Source of the DNA: Stentor coeruleus
Taxonomy: Eukaryota; Ciliophora; Heterotrichea; Heterotrichida; Stentoridae
DNA: 64,000 nucleotides
Direction: 5' to 3'
Assembly: GCA_001970955.1 (NCBI GenBank)
Contig: MPUH01000165.1
Span: 1 to 64,000 of the forward strand
Within the stretch, counting starts at the first letter, position 1. Each line of letters begins with the position of its first letter. The notes under the pieces were generated by a model, which saw only the letters and a list, made by a program, of their open reading frames with translations, was not told the DNA's origin and did not search any database. The translations under genes were made by a program, and so were the position numbers. This document shows, in pieces, positions 1 to 11,841 of this stretch.

Positions 1-146
1 CTCAGCTCAGTAACTGTCTTCCTCTTTACCAAAATTATTTAATTAATTATAATAAACCCTTTATCTTATACAGTAAAATATACAAATTTCTTTAATCTTA
101 CATCAGAAATCATATCACAATATACAAAATATCCCATTAACTACTC

Positions 147-961
147 TTATTTAGCTTTCAAAGCATATTCAACTACCGCTTCAAGTCTGATGTTTTTTGA
201 ATTTTAAATCTTTCAAATTTAAAATCCTTCAAACAAGAAATTTTGTAATCTCTTTTCCTAAACTCTTCTTCAATTTCATTATCTTTAACCCCTTTGGACT
301 TTATCCATTTTCTTAGCTCATAAAGGAATTTATGCACTTTGTTGAATCTAAAGTTCCTATAAATGCTGGCGTTTTTATACTTTTGAGAAGGAATATCATC
401 TAATTTTACCCATTCAATTTTCCCTATTTCTCCTTTGGTTCTAGTAAGATATTCATAATCCTCTGAAGCTCCAGATACTATATAAAGCCTAATATGCCCA
501 TCTTCAATTTCTAGTAATCTTCGCTATGTGATCATAGGAGAGATGTCAAATCCAACTTCTTCAAAGACTTCTCTTATTGCACAAGCTTCATCATTTTCTT
601 CTTCATTGATTTTGCCTTTTGGGAAACTATAGGCCCGGCCATTGAAATTTGTCACAAGTAAAACTTTATCCATGTTTTTATTAAGGATTATCGCCCCACG
701 TACTGGAATATGTGACTTATAAGATTCATATAATTCTATAAGGTCTTTTGTATTCCAGTCTGGAAGGACATTATAAAAGTTTTGGATTTCTCGGACAAAT
801 ACTGGGAATTTCATGCTTGGTACAGACATATCTCTAACTATATTCATCTTCTAAAACCAATGAGCTTGTTCCATATTAACCATAACTCTTTCTGGTTCTC
901 TTTCTTCTTCTGGTAAAAAAAATAAAAACCTGTAATAAACTTGTTCTAAGGCTTCTTGCAT
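147..961 (-). pseudogene. DCP2: mRNA-decapping enzyme DCP2, broken copy
   Basis: DCP2 hydrolyses the mRNA 5' cap as a Nudix enzyme. Reading from the ATG at 961, the Box A-type motif EQAHWF is followed directly by an in-frame TAG (next to 847). The frame then resumes and carries a complete Nudix box, GKINEEENDEACAIREVFEE (G-x5-E-x7-RE-x2-EE), with the catalytic glutamates. A second in-frame TAG lies at 524-526, after which homology continues (RLYIVSGASED, IGKIEWVKLDD). Near the end the best reading again shifts frame at an A-run and ends at TAA 147-149. No GT..AG 15-mer explains either TAG. Either this is a decayed copy or the consensus has local indel errors. Family identity is firm; the broken state is seen directly; its cause is inference. 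Confidence 0.75.
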
Positions 962-1047
962 GTTTTTATTAACAAAAAGTTAAGATTTTTAATATTCTAT
1001 TAGTTAATATCTAATACAATCCTCGATTGGCAGTATTTGGCAAAAGT

Positions 1048-1689
1048 TTAGGATGGGCTTAAGTCTATAATTTCTTTACACTTTTTTATTTGTGCATTGA
1101 TTTTGCTTGTGTAGCCTGATAAACTTAATGATTTTTGTCTGTCATATGTTTCTAGCAATAGCGGAGGGAGAAATTTCATTAGTTCTAATAAGCCAAGACA
1201 GTGTAAACAGCTTGGACATCTTAATATAGACACATTGTTTTTTAAAAGATACTCTATCTCTTTGATTAAACAGTATTTATGAAATGAATGCTTGCAGTCG
1301 ACTATAACATGATTTTCTTCAATTTCTAAGCTTTTACCACATATTAAGCACCTTTCATCTATATTTGTTTGAAACTTCTGTTGGTAAAGATCGGATTTCT
1401 TTAGACTTTGTATTAAAGATGCTATGTCTTGAGCTTTTACTAAATCTTTACTTTGCAGAAACTCAGCAACTTCACCTATATACCCTTTCATAACTTTTGC
1501 GTTTATCCATTCTTGATCATCGGCACTAAGATCTCCCCTTCCAAATACTTTTCTGATAAATTTTCCAGCAACATCAAAAGGTAAATCGCATTTCATTTGA
1601 ACTATCGCAGAAAGGTATGCTTCTGTAGAAGAAAGGCTTTGAAGTAAAACCTTATTTTCAGGGAACTGTTCTAATACTCTATTTATCAT
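1048..1689 (-). CDS. RING-H2-type zinc-finger protein
   Basis: Intact 213-residue protein ending in TAA. Residues about 1-112 are helical and carry no recognised domain. A RING-like zinc finger follows at residues about 114-162: CLIC, then DCKHSFHKYC (C-x-H-x2-H-x2-C), then CPSC. This order fits a RING-H2 cross-brace, so E3 ubiquitin-ligase activity is plausible from the family but not shown. The C-terminal 50 residues are leucine-rich and then lysine-rich, with no transmembrane segment. It is the only clean gene model in the first 12.8 kb, lying between the damaged DCP2 gene (same strand) and the divergently transcribed P5A-ATPase. No specific orthologue recognised. Confidence 0.75.
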   Translation of the reverse strand: MINRVLEQFPENKVLLQSLSSTEAYLSAIVQMKCDLPFDVAGKFIRKVFGRGDLSADDQEWINAKVMKGYIGEVAEFLQSKDLVKAQDIASLIQSLKKSDLYQQKFQTNIDERCLICGKSLEIEENHVIVDCKHSFHKYCLIKEIEYLLKNNVSILRCPSCLHCLGLLELMKFLPPLLLETYDRQKSLSLSGYTSKINAQIKKCKEIIDLSPS

Positions 1690-1899
1690 TATAATCTATA
1701 TATCTTCATATAAAAAAACTATAAATCAAAAAACCAACTAAAACAAATAATTTATTTTATTCAACTATAAAAATATCTCTATAAATCTAATCGCCTATAA
1801 AAATATTATAAAATACCTTAAAATCATCACAATTTCTCCAAACCTTAATTTTTTCTCATCTGCCCATTTATTATCCATAATCCTAATAAATAATTTCAA

Positions 1900-4800
1900 A
1901 TGGTCTTAGAAGTAGATTTCCTTAGACAACACTCTGTGTTCACCCGTCTAGACAATCTACCTTTTCTAATACTGCATGGAATTTTTATAGTCCACAACTG
2001 GGTATTTTCTATATAGAAAAGTCATTATGACTGGATTTACCTCTTAACAAGTGTTTTACTCATGCTCATACAAGCATTTCTCTTTTTATCAACCCAATGG
2101 AGTAGTTGGGTCAACGCAAAAATAGCCTATTTCCCAAGTACAAAAGAAAATGCTACTCATGCTCTAGTCAAACCTTTACAAAAAAAATACTCCCATCGGC
2201 CTTTTACAATAGTCCCAGTCAGATAATAAATCCATTCATTCTTCCCCATCATTAACAATCGAATTCGACTACCTTCATAAAAGGTATAAAGAAGATAATG
2301 GCTTCAGTAAAATCCAATATCCAACCAACGAGTCTATATCTTTTTATCAAAAACAAAAAGGCCATAACGACTTATCTTTATCAGAAATGCAAGTCAAATA
2401 TGAAGGAAACAAAATGGATTTACCTATTCCTGACTTATCAAGTTTAATGAAAGAACATGTTGTCGCTCCATTTTTTGTATTCCAAATTTTTTGTGTACTT
2501 CTTTGGATGCTTGATGAATACTGGCAACTTTCTATGTATACTTTAGCTATGCTTATAGTATTTGAAAGCACAGTTGTCATGCAAAGAATTGCTAATTGGA
2601 AACGTATAAAACAAATGAGAAAGCCATCAACAAAAGTTAAAGCTTTACGTAATGGTAAGAATATTGAAATAAGTTCTGAAGATTTACTACCTTTAGATGT
2701 GATTATTTTTGATAAAACTTCTGATAAAATTGGTGTGCCTTGTGATGTTGTAATAATAAGTGGAAGTTGTACTGCTGATGAATCTATTTTAACAGGAGAA
2801 GCAATTCCTCAATTAAAAGAAGATGTGAGTAGTAAAGATGGGGTTTTAGATATGAAAAAAGATAAAAACTCATGTTTAATGGGTGGTACTGAGATTTTAA
2901 CAACTGGGGGGATGCGTTGTGTTGTTCTTAGGACAGGCTGGGATACTACTCAAGGGAAACTTTTAAGGAAAATTTTGTATTCGGATAGAGTGACTTTGGA
3001 TAGTAAAGAAGCTTTTATTTTTATTGGAATACTTTTATGTTTTGCCTTAGCAGCTACAGGATATGTGATATATTATTCATATAGTAACGAGAATAAAGAT
3101 AAGTTAAGCTTTTATTAAAGTGCGTTATTATTATAACTTCGGTTGTCCCACCAGAACTACCTATTGAGCTAGCTTTAGCTGTTAATAATTCGATATTGTG
3201 CTTGCAGAAAAGGAGTATTTTTTGTACTGAACCATATAGACTGCCATTATCAGGTAAAGCAACAATTTGCTGTTTTGATAAAACTGGGACTTTAACTGAT
3301 CAGAATTTCGAAGTTAAAGGCTTATGCAGGGAAAAAGGGATTTTCGATGTTAAACAATGTGAAGAAGCGGCTTGGGTCATTGCTGGATGTAACACTTTGG
3401 CTGAAGTTAATGGAGAAATCATTGGTGATCCTATAGAAAAAGCAACTTTTACAGCTTTAGGAGCTCATTATGCAGATTCAATTATAAGTGTTGGGACTAA
3501 AAAGGTTAAGATTCTAAAAAGATATGCTTTTAACTCTTTAGTCAAAAGGATGTCAGCAATAGTCCAAGTTGATGGATATGCAAATTACAAAATAGGTTTT
3601 GGGACTAAAAAGGTTAGATTTTAAAAAGATAATGCTTTTAACTCTTTAGTCAAAAGGATGTCGGCAATAGTCCAAGTTGATGGATATGCAAATAATATAA
3701 TAAGTTTGTAAAGGTGCCCTGAATACTTAGAAGACCTAATAACAAATCTCCCTGATTATTATAAACCCCAATTAACTAATTTGACTATCACAAGGCTTTG
3801 AGTATTAGCATTATGTTACAAGCAAATCAATAATGAAATCGATGGAGAAAGGTCTTGGGTTGAAAAAGATCTAAAATTCATAGCTTTCCTAGTACTAAAA
3901 AGTCCACTCAAGCCTAAAACCGAAAAAGTTATCAAAGAAATAAAAGAAGCCTCACATGAAATAACTATGATATACTGAGATAATGTGTATACAGCTGGAC
4001 AAGTCGCTTTAGACTTAAAATTCGGTGAAGAAGTCCTTTATTCCGATTTCTCAACAGGGCATTTTCGTGCTTTAGACTCTTTAAACCATACTCAAGAGGT
4101 TAAAAAAAACTCTATTTTATGTGTTACAGGAGATAACTTAAACGCTATCATTTCAGAAAAAGAATTCTTTGATTGCAAAGTTTTTGCCCGAGTATCCCCA
4201 GCACAAAAAGAAATTATCATTGCAAAGCTTAATGAAAAGCATATCACAATTATGTGTGGGGATGGGACAAATGATGTTGGGGGTTTAAAAAAAGCTCATG
4301 CAGGGATTTCTCTTGTAAATAAAGCATTACCAACACAAGTAAAAGACCCATTAAAATCAGGAGGTTTAACTTCATGATTTCTTGAACTTGGTGATGCTTC
4401 AATGGCTGCACATTTTACATCTAAAGTTTCAACAATAAGAGCAGTCAAGCATTTAATTCAACAAGGTCGATGTACACTTGTCACAACATATCAAATGTAT
4501 AGGATTTTAGCCCTTATGTCTTTTTAGTGTATATAATCTTAGTGTGATGAATACCTTGATGGGATCAAATTTGGGGATTCTCAAGCAACAGTTTCAGCAA
4601 TTTGCATATCCTCGTTTTTCTTTTGTGTTTCTAGAGCTCAGCCAATGAATAAACTTAGTAAATATCATCCACCAACAACAGTATTTGAAGCTCATATAAT
4701 AGTTTCTGTTTTTGTTAGTTGGTTTAATACATTTATTGGTTTAGTTCTTGTAACTTATTTTTGTAAAATGTATTCAAATGAAGAACTTCCTGTTGATCAA

Positions 4801-5139
4801 GAATTTAAGCCTTGTTTATTAAATAGTGCTATGTTTATATATACAAGTTGGATTGGTGCAGTTAACTTTTTAGTAAATTATCAAGGAGAACCGTTTATGA
4901 AGCCATTAAAAGAAAATACTGGGTTAGTAAAATGTTTACAGTTTTTTATGATTGGATTACTGGGTATGACTTTTGAACTTGTTCCTTTTGGTGAGATGAT
5001 TGAGATTGTCCCATTCCCTGATTTCAGCGTAAGGTTTATTTAGTTTAAAGTTATATTGGCTGGGATTATGATTGGCGTGTGGATATTAAGTGCAGGTATT
5101 GAAAACACATGCAAGATTATGAAATATGGGATTAGTTAG
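1900..5139 (+). pseudogene. P5A-type ATPase (ATP13A1/Spf1 family), multiply disrupted
   Basis: Family role: endoplasmic-reticulum P5A-ATPase that dislocates mistargeted transmembrane helices. Visible motifs in order: ATAPFFVFQ-like VAPFFVFQIFCVLLWMLDEY, LTGEAIPQLKE (actuator), PPELPIELALAVN (TM4), DKTGTLT (phosphorylated Asp), KRMSAIVQ, GDGTNDVGGL (hinge), LGDAS..FTSK and QGRCTLVTT. Two 15-nt introns, 2002-2016 and 5029-5043, are cleanly placed. Lesions: frame breaks near 2219, 3112, 3710 and 4526-4560; in-frame TGA at 3799-3801, 3976-3978 (where the TGD motif belongs) and 4375-4377; and a 108-bp internal duplication. None of the TGA positions is a conserved Trp in the family, so a TGA=Trp code does not rescue them. 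Most likely a pseudogene; heavy consensus error is the alternative. Confidence 0.85.
3493..3693. repeat. 108-bp tandem duplication inside the P5A-ATPase
   Basis: About 93 bp beginning with GGGACTAAAAAGGTTA occurs at 3493 and again at 3601, a period of 108 bp. The copies differ at several positions, including small indels that put the second copy in another frame. Each copy encodes the same nucleotide-binding-domain strand (LVKRMSAIVQVDGYAN), which should occur once in this family. No N separates the copies, and divergence between them argues against a simple contig overlap. Confidence 0.85.
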
Positions 5140-5214
5140 TGTAGTTAAGAATTTCTAGTTAAAAATGACGCTTATTGGAGTTTTCATTTAGCTATAAGTG
5201 GATAGCTAATAAAA

Positions 5215-7290
5215 ATGGGTGGAGGAAATGGAAAGCCAAGAATTGAGTATATGCGTGAGGTGCCAAATACTAAAGTCCCTGGATATAGTTCGATATATAG
5301 AAGATCCAAACCCAAGGACGATTTGCAATCAGATGCTCCATCTGGTGGGAAGACCTTATACGAAAATTTTATGGTTGCTTGTGAATTAGATAAGGCACTG
5401 CACGGTTCTTAGGGTATCGCACGCAGAAAAAAGACGGTTTTGGGGAGTTTCATTGGAAAATGTATGCAGAAGTCAGGGAAGTATCAAGAAGGTTAGGTTA
5501 TGGACTTCACCGTATCNAAAAGAATTGGAAAATGTATGCAGAAGTCAGGGAAGTATCAAGAAGGCTGGGTTATGGACTTCACCGTATTGGTGCTGATGAG
5601 CCAGACGACGAAGGCCATTCCTTTGTCGGAATTTATTCTAAAAACCGCTACGAGTGGCTTGTTGCAGACTTTGCTTGTATGTCTCAGAACATAGTCTCAG
5701 TACCTCTTTATGATGTTCGAACAAGCAGTTCAATAGAATCAAATGTTGGTCAGACTCAAATGAAAGTGATTTTCTGCTCTGAGAAACTTACAACCAACCT
5801 TATAAAACTGAAAAAACAAGGACAAATTGACACTATTCGTCATATAATCCAATATGAAACTGTAATGAACCGACAAACACAAGAAGCCCATGAACAAAGT
5901 TTAACTGTAATTTCCCTTGAAGAGCTCTGTAATTTAGCAAAAGAAGGAGAAGATAAACCCCCAAGTCCAGATTCTTGGTTTACTATATGTTATACAAGTG
6001 GAACTACTGGGAAATCTAAAGGTGCAGTTATAACTCATAAGAATATGATTAGTATGATAGCTGGTTTAGCAGAATCTGGATTTAAAGGTATTAATAATAG
6101 TGATGTTCATTTATCATATTTACCACTTGCCCATATGTTTGATAGAGCTGTATGTCATTTTCTTACTGGTGTTGGTGGTGGAATTGGGTTCTTTGCTGGG
6201 GATATAATGAAACTTAAAGAAGACCTTGCTGAACTTAAACCCACTTTATTTGTATCGGTTCCAAGATTATTTTGTAGGTTTTACGATACAATTAAACAAA
6301 TGTTTGATGCTGCTACTGGAGCTAAAGGGGTACTTGTTAGAAGAGGTCTTAAGGCTAAATATGAAGAATTTAATGAAACTGGAGGACTTACTCATAAATT
6401 TTGGGATTCACTTGTGTTTAATAAAGTCAAAGCGGTATTAGGAGGAAGAGTTAGACTTATGGTTACTGGATCAGCACCAATTGCTATTGAAGTGATTAAT
6501 TTTCTTAAGATTGTGTTTTCTTGTCCTATTGTTGAAGGGTATGGGCAGACAGAAACTTGTGCTGGAAGTTTTGTCACAAATATTTTAGATGGAGAAAGTG
6601 GTATGGTTGGTGGAGCGGTTACAACTTTAGAATGTAGGCTTATGGAAGTACCTGATATGAATTATCTAGTAATGATGATTGATGATCAAGGACGCCCAGC
6701 ACCTCGTGGAGAAGTTTGTATGAGAGGAGAACCAATTTTTAGTTGCTACTATAAAAACCCTGAACAGACTGCTGAAGCTTTAGATGATGAAGGCTGGCTA
6801 CATACTGGAGATGTAGGAGTGATTTTAGCTCATAACAAAGCTCTGAAACTTATTGACAGAAAGAAAAACTTCTTTAAATTAGCTCAAGGTGAATATGTTG
6901 CTGCTGAGAAAATTGAACTCGTTTATTCAAAAAGCTTTTACGTTGGTCAGATTTTCGTTTATGGAGACTCTTTACAAAGTTATCTTATAGCTATTATTGT
7001 CCCAGAAGAAGCGTTTATAAGAAAGGAATGGGCTGGAGAGAATGGTTATAGTAAAGATTCGTCATTTGCTGATATGTGCAATGATCCAAAACTCAAAGCC
7101 AAAATTATGGAAGATATGGGAAAATATGCTAAAGAAGAAAAGCTTTTAGGAAGTCTTTTTAGAGCCTAAAATGTGGACTGTTGATGACCTTTTAACATTG
7201 ATGACCATGTAACGCAAAAATTGATGAGATTCTCAGGCTAAGAAAAAATATCAGTCTATAATTGAAGCTTTATATAGTGAGCCACTTTAG
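5215..7290 (+). pseudogene. long-chain acyl-CoA synthetase, frame-broken at both ends
   Basis: Activates long-chain fatty acids to acyl-CoA via an acyl-AMP intermediate. The start at 5215 (MGGGNGKPRIEY) carries a potential N-myristoylation glycine. The core reads well: YTSGTTGKSKGAVITHKN (P-loop), EGYGQTETCAG, LHTGDVG, and the signature DRKKNFFKLAQGEYVAAEKI. The frame breaks near 5410 (HGS/LGYRTQKKDGFGEF) and again near 7168, where the C-terminal AKKKYQSIIEALY resumes in another frame, with further stops in between, before TAG 7288-7290. An assembly joint (N at 5517) duplicates about 57 bp; the two copies differ by a synonymous TTA/CTG Leu codon. Without the joint and breaks the protein would be of normal ACSL length (about 660). 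Decayed gene or consensus errors; the family call is firm. Confidence 0.8.
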
Positions 7291-7931
7291 AGTATTAATT
7301 AGTTTAGAAAATAGAATAGTTTTAAAAGAAAATTAGTGCTGTAATTAATTATTAAGGTTTGATTATAATCAATGTTTGATGTAAAGAAAAATTATTACAA
7401 AATTGGAAAAAATAATTTAGAATGCTTGAGTAGTTGAGATATTGTTAAAAATATTTAAAGATATGGAGATGAGATGGTTTTATGTGATAAGGATAAGTTG
7501 AATTTAGGGAATTTTAAGGGATTTTTTGATAGAAAATTAGAGATAAGATGGTTGAAGTGAATAATGGAAATTATTGAAATTAGGGTAGGTTTGGGAATTT
7601 TAAGGGCTTTTTTTGATAGAAAAATTAGAGATGAGATGGTTGAAGTGAATAATGGAAATTATTAAAATTAGGGTAGGTTTAGGTTTGGGAAAACATGAAA
7701 AGTTTTTTTGTAAGGATAAGAGGAGTTTGATAAAATTTGTAAAATATTATTAGAATAGAAATATATTTAGGGTAAAGAAAATTTTAAGCTATACAGATTA
7801 GATTGTAGGATGATTTTTAATGAAAAAGTAAATTTATAGTGAAAATTGTTGATTAAAAATAATTTACAAGTTTTGTTTTTTATATGTTTATTGATTATTT
7901 ATTTTAATTCATTTTATTTTTTTTTTTGTAA
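7291..7931. other. intergenic, G/T-rich, no gene seen
   Basis: No coding sequence recognised. The + strand is strongly T/G-rich, as expected for the 3' flank of the plus-strand gene to the left, and becomes T-rich towards the 3' end of the minus-strand gene at 7932. It contains the tandem duplication described separately. Confidence 0.6.
7507..7680. repeat. 86-bp tandem duplication
   Basis: A unit beginning GGGAATTTTAAGGG and ending TTAGGGTAGGTTT occurs at 7507 and 7593. The copies differ by a few substitutions and a one-base insertion. Non-coding; probably a local slippage or duplication event. Confidence 0.8.
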
Positions 7932-8622
7932 TTAGTTTATCTTTATGCTACTTATATTCACAGAGTCTTGTATTTTTAATGACTTCATAGATTTCTTACT
8001 TCTACAAAAACGAAGAATAATCCTTTGCTTTGAACTCCCCATAGTAAAAGACTTTGGAGTTGTTTTTAAATCTTTATAAATAATCGTTTTATTTACGATT
8101 TTCGGCACACTCACAATTCTTGTGGTTTTTATTGGGGAAATCACATTTTCTTGCTGTCTTTTAAACTTCTCCAAGCTTTTACTTGTCCCTTTACATTCTT
8201 CTGCTTTAATCAAGCTTATCTCAGCTTTAACTTTTACGTTTTCAGTCTTTGTTTTCTTAAGTTTATCTTCAAGATTTATTATTTTCCCGTTAAGTACACC
8301 TTTTTCTTGTTTCATTTTGTCAATAATCGTCATGAGTTTTTCATTTTCTAATTTAATTCTTATGTTTTCTGAGTCTAATTTTGCAATATGCCCATTGAGT
8401 TCTTTTATTAGTAGACTTTCTTGGAATTTTTCATTTAAATCAGACTCTAGGTAGCTTATTCTTAGAATAACTTCATTATATTTTTCTTCATATAAAGCTT
8501 TTAAGGAAGCCATTTGTCTAAGTTCGATTTGTAATGCAGATATTTCGGATGTGTATGATTTTTTTAAGGTACTGTTTTCGTCTTCGAGATGTTTTTTCTA
8601 AGGCTAAGTGTCCATCATGCAT
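7932..8622 (-). CDS. coiled-coil protein, N-terminus frame-uncertain
   Basis: The clean part (8513-7932, 193 residues, stop TAA) is a long coiled coil with heptad-like Leu/Ile spacing (YLESDLNEKFQESLLIKEL, KLENEKLMTIIDKMKQEKG) followed by a basic Ser/Lys-rich tail. The coiled coil continues upstream in another frame (EDENSTLKKSYTSEISALQI) to an ATG at 8622 (MHDGHLALEK), the two frames meeting at a run of six A near 8597. One A fewer would join them. I therefore place the likely start at 8622. No orthologue recognised; a structural or cytoskeletal role is only a guess. Confidence 0.55.
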
Positions 8623-9079
8623 GTTTTTATTATTATTATTGAATATATGAGATGAATATTGTTGGAAGTGTGGGAGGATTGCAATAAATAATTTTAGGCT
8701 GATTGATTTTGTGATGTTGGGTTGAATGAGAGGTTAGGTTTGTGGATTTTTTTTTAATGGTTTGGGGTTTATATTTTATTGTTTTAAATGCTTATGATTT
8801 AATATGGGAACTTAATTATTTTGTTTATGTTATAAATGATTTTTGAAGTTGGGAATGGGTGTAAATTTAGATTAAGGATATAGTGAAATTGTTTGAAATG
8901 TATATAATAAAAGATTAATTTTTATAAAGAAGGTTAATATATAAGTTTTATGAAGTGTTAGTTTTTGTGTAATATGAGATAAATATTTTATTTAATATAA
9001 TCTGTGGGTGTTGATTTTTTATTTATTAAAATCAGAATGTTTTAAGCTAGATATATTAGAAGGTATAAACTAATGAAAG
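8623..9079. other. intergenic, no gene seen
   Basis: AT-rich, with the + strand T/G-rich. No open frame or RNA gene recognised. Confidence 0.55.
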
Positions 9080-9584
9080 TTATTTTTTCATAAGTCTTTG
9101 GTAACTCCAAGTTGTCCACGCTAATGATAAAACAACGACAAACATAGTCGCAAATGCACATACCAGTAATGCATAAAAGCTTTTCAAGTTCCCTTTCCCA
9201 ACACATTTACCTATAAACCCACAATGGTGATCATATCCATCTATACAAACTTCACAAATCCCACAATGAGTTCCCCCTCTTGTAGCTCCACACTTATAAC
9301 AATACCCAGTTTCCCCTAACTCAATTTCAAGTGCTGGAAATACAATACCAGGATCTTTAAGCCCACAGTACAAAAATGAACTTTGTAATGCTGTAAATAC
9401 TAATATTGGATTTACTCTTACATAGTCTTTATCTTTTAGGATTACAAAAAAAAACACAATATGAAGAGCTAAAATCAGAGCATTGAAAGCAAAAAAGAAC
9501 AACCCTAATTAGTGCATACAATGAGAAAGAGCTGTTGTTGAAAATACAGTGCATGTTACCAAAGCGTTTGTAGTTGATTTTCAT
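9080..9584 (-). CDS. DHHC palmitoyltransferase, short
   Basis: S-palmitoylates cytosolic cysteines of membrane-associated proteins. The protein has two N-terminal membrane segments, a cysteine-rich domain (CYKCGATRGGTHCGICEVC) and the catalytic block YDHHCGFIGKCVGKGN, then two further membrane segments. A 15-nt intron at 9505-9519 joins the main exon (TGGTTGTTCTTT...) to an upstream exon reading ...ALVTCTVFSTTALSHW. To reach the ATG at 9582-9584 one base must be dropped from an A-run (ATGAAAATC), so the true start is uncertain. CGFIGKC instead of the usual CPWVGNC is a notable variation. It ends soon after TM4 with MKK, giving a short enzyme with no C-terminal domain. Family firm; start weak. 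Confidence 0.7.
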
Positions 9585-9930
9585 ATTTAATAAAGAAATA
9601 ATCGGAAGTATAATGGAAGATGAATAAGAAGAAAAGTTGGTAAGGATTTTATTGAGGTGTTTTACTGAGAGGAAGTGTTTTGTAAAGCTATGCTTATTTT
9701 ATGTTAATAGTTAGAAGAATTTTATGAAAAATTTAAAGATTAGAATTATTTTGTGTGGCTTTTTTATAGTTCAAGGAATCTTAGATGTTTTGAGCACTTA
9801 AACTTTTCATTATCCTAATAAAAAAACTTATGGTAAGTTATAAAATCTAATAATACCCAAAATTAAATAAAAATACAAGTTTTATTAGTAAGTCTTAGAA
9901 ATATTATAAAAATTTAGGTTTTGAATAGGA

Positions 9931-10431
9931 TTATAAATTTATACTTATATTTATTTCATCAATTTTTGAAGCATTAAATTCATCCATACGATCTTTTCTA
10001 CAGATCTGCCATAGTTCATCATTAGCATCACGAAAGCATAAAACTTCATCAGAAGATATTTTATCTAAGATTTCTTGAATCCCTTCATTTTGTGTATTCC
10101 CTAGATAAAAATCAGTTGGGATTAGAGTATTTGTTTACCCCACAAGCTGGTTTATTTCATCTTCAATCTTAAAAATAAGCTCTTCATTTGTTGAAATTGT
10201 TCTATCTAATGCTTGGTTTTGATCACGAAATGATTTTATGAGCTTTTCATTTGATGATACACTTTTAAGAAGGTCGTCAATCATAAACTTGTTACGCAAG
10301 GCTAGTTCTTTAAGATTGTTATAATCACGACGAAGTTCAGAGTTTTCTTCTTTTTGTTGGTCTAAATAGATTTTTGTTAGTCGCATTCGTTCATCTGTGA
10401 GGTTGTCTTCTTTTTTACCAAAAATGCTCAT
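9931..10431 (-). pseudogene. coiled-coil protein with one in-frame TAA
   Basis: The first 98 residues (MSIFGKKEDNLTDERMRL...) form a coiled coil and end in TAA at 10135-10137. The same frame then runs a further 67 codons without a stop (TNTLIPTDFYLGNTQNEG..., CFRDANDELWQICRKDRMDE) to TAA 9931-9933. The downstream part looks coding by composition. No 15-16-nt GT..AG interval removes the TAA. A CAA-to-TAA change would explain it, so this is a nonsense-interrupted gene, or a short protein with a spurious tail. No orthologue recognised. Confidence 0.5.
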
Positions 10432-10615
10432 TTATTTCAAAATTAAGTATTGTGGGTAGATGAAATAGACAATGGTCCTGAGTTATGTAATTATTTTAAG
10501 ATAAAGATAGATTTAGGATTTGAGTTTAAATCCTTATAGTAAAATGTGATATTGATATATTTTAGATGGTTTAATATTGAAGATTCTTTAAATTCTTTAA
10601 ATTAGCTTAAACTAC

Positions 10616-11841
10616 CTAATAAATTATCCTTTTTACTAATGATACTTGCTTTAAATCAAGGTCAAACTTGTATAGGTCATTACCATAAGTGAGGAAATAA
10701 ACACAATTATTTTTTACTATTTGATAGCATCGCAAATAATGATAATTTATAGCAATTGCTTCGTTAATTATTTTAAAACTTTTCAGCTCATTATCACTTT
10801 CAAAAAGTTTAGTTCCATTAAAAAAATAACATTTTTTATTTCCTTTTATATGTATTTTATACCCAACTCCTTGATTAGACAATAATTCAGAATATCCTTA
10901 AATAAAGACTTGGACTATTATAACTATTGAGATATAATTACTATTTTTAAATTTTGTGCAGACTGTCATTCCTGAGCTTGAAGGAATCTGGAGAAAATGT
11001 ACTCCATTTATAAGTCTCTAAATCAAACATTTCAGAAGGAGTAGCTGACCAATAACCAAATACATAAACTTTATTTTTGTGATAGCAGCATCCTCCTATA
11101 GCATATTTACCGGAATTAGTAGCAAATTTTAACCCAACTACTGATACTATATCAATAATAAATCCATATGCACAGCTATCGGCTATATAAAAATATTTGT
11201 TATTTGGAAGCTTACAATATGCAGGAAGATTAGTAGCATTAGCTTCAATAAGTATTACCTTCTATATCTACTTTAATGAATCCTTTTGTTCCATTAGATA
11301 GAAAGTATAAATAATCAGTTTCTTCTTTAGTTTTATATCTTCCTTACAAGTTCTTCACATTCAAACTTAATACCAATAGTTTGCGTTTTTTCTATAACAT
11401 CGAGAATTTAAATATTTATAGAGAGAATTTGCATATTTACAAATTCTTCAATTTTGTTTTCTGGATTCGGCATAACCATTTCACTTTTTTCTATAAGCTC
11501 TTTAGCTTTACTCATAACAGTTTCTACCTCCCTCATTTTCAACATTTAATCATTAACAGCTTGTAATAATGACGGATATTTTTCATTGACTTTTCTGAAA
11601 AGAGCTTTTTTGGCTTTATTGACTTCATCAATAGCAAATAATACTAAATAGCTAAATCGCAATATTTAATAAGAAGTCTCTTATCTTTTATATAGGCAAA
11701 AATTTGTTCGATTTTATGGTCTCCTGGGCCTATTGTATGCTGAGCAAGATGCTGCAAACAGAATAGATTTTTGGTATCTATGCAAGAGCATTTATACTCT
11801 CCAAGCTCATTACAGTCTTTTTCTTGACACTTATTTTCCAT
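10616..11841 (-). pseudogene. B-box zinc-finger / kelch-like protein, broken
   Basis: The N-terminus at 11841 encodes a B-box-like zinc finger (CQEKDCNELGEYKCSC, FCLQHLAQHT, GDHKIEQI). A coiled coil follows (VNKAKKALFRKVNEKYPSLL, LKMREVETVMSKAKELIEKS) and then propeller-like segments in shifting frames (FLSNGTKGFIKVDIEG, KNKVYVFGYWSATPSEMFDL, NKKCYFFNGTKLFESDNEL). At least three in-frame TAA/TAG codons and several frame shifts interrupt it. The final 88-residue stretch (10882-10616) is open and ends in TAG. The B-box, coiled-coil and kelch-like order is seen directly, though repeat counting is not secure. Most likely a decayed member of a multigene family. Confidence 0.55.

Noticed and set aside
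1900-5139. Reading the TGA codons of the P5A-ATPase as tryptophan (Blepharisma-like code)
   Set aside because: The TGA positions correspond to Arg or Gly in the family, true Trp positions here use TGG, and other intact genes contain no internal TGA.
9931-11841. Reassigned TAA/TAG = Gln code, suggested by in-frame TAA at Gln-like positions
   Set aside because: Thousands of codons in intact genes end at TAA or TAG with none internal, so a genome-wide reassignment is excluded; point mutations in decayed genes explain it.
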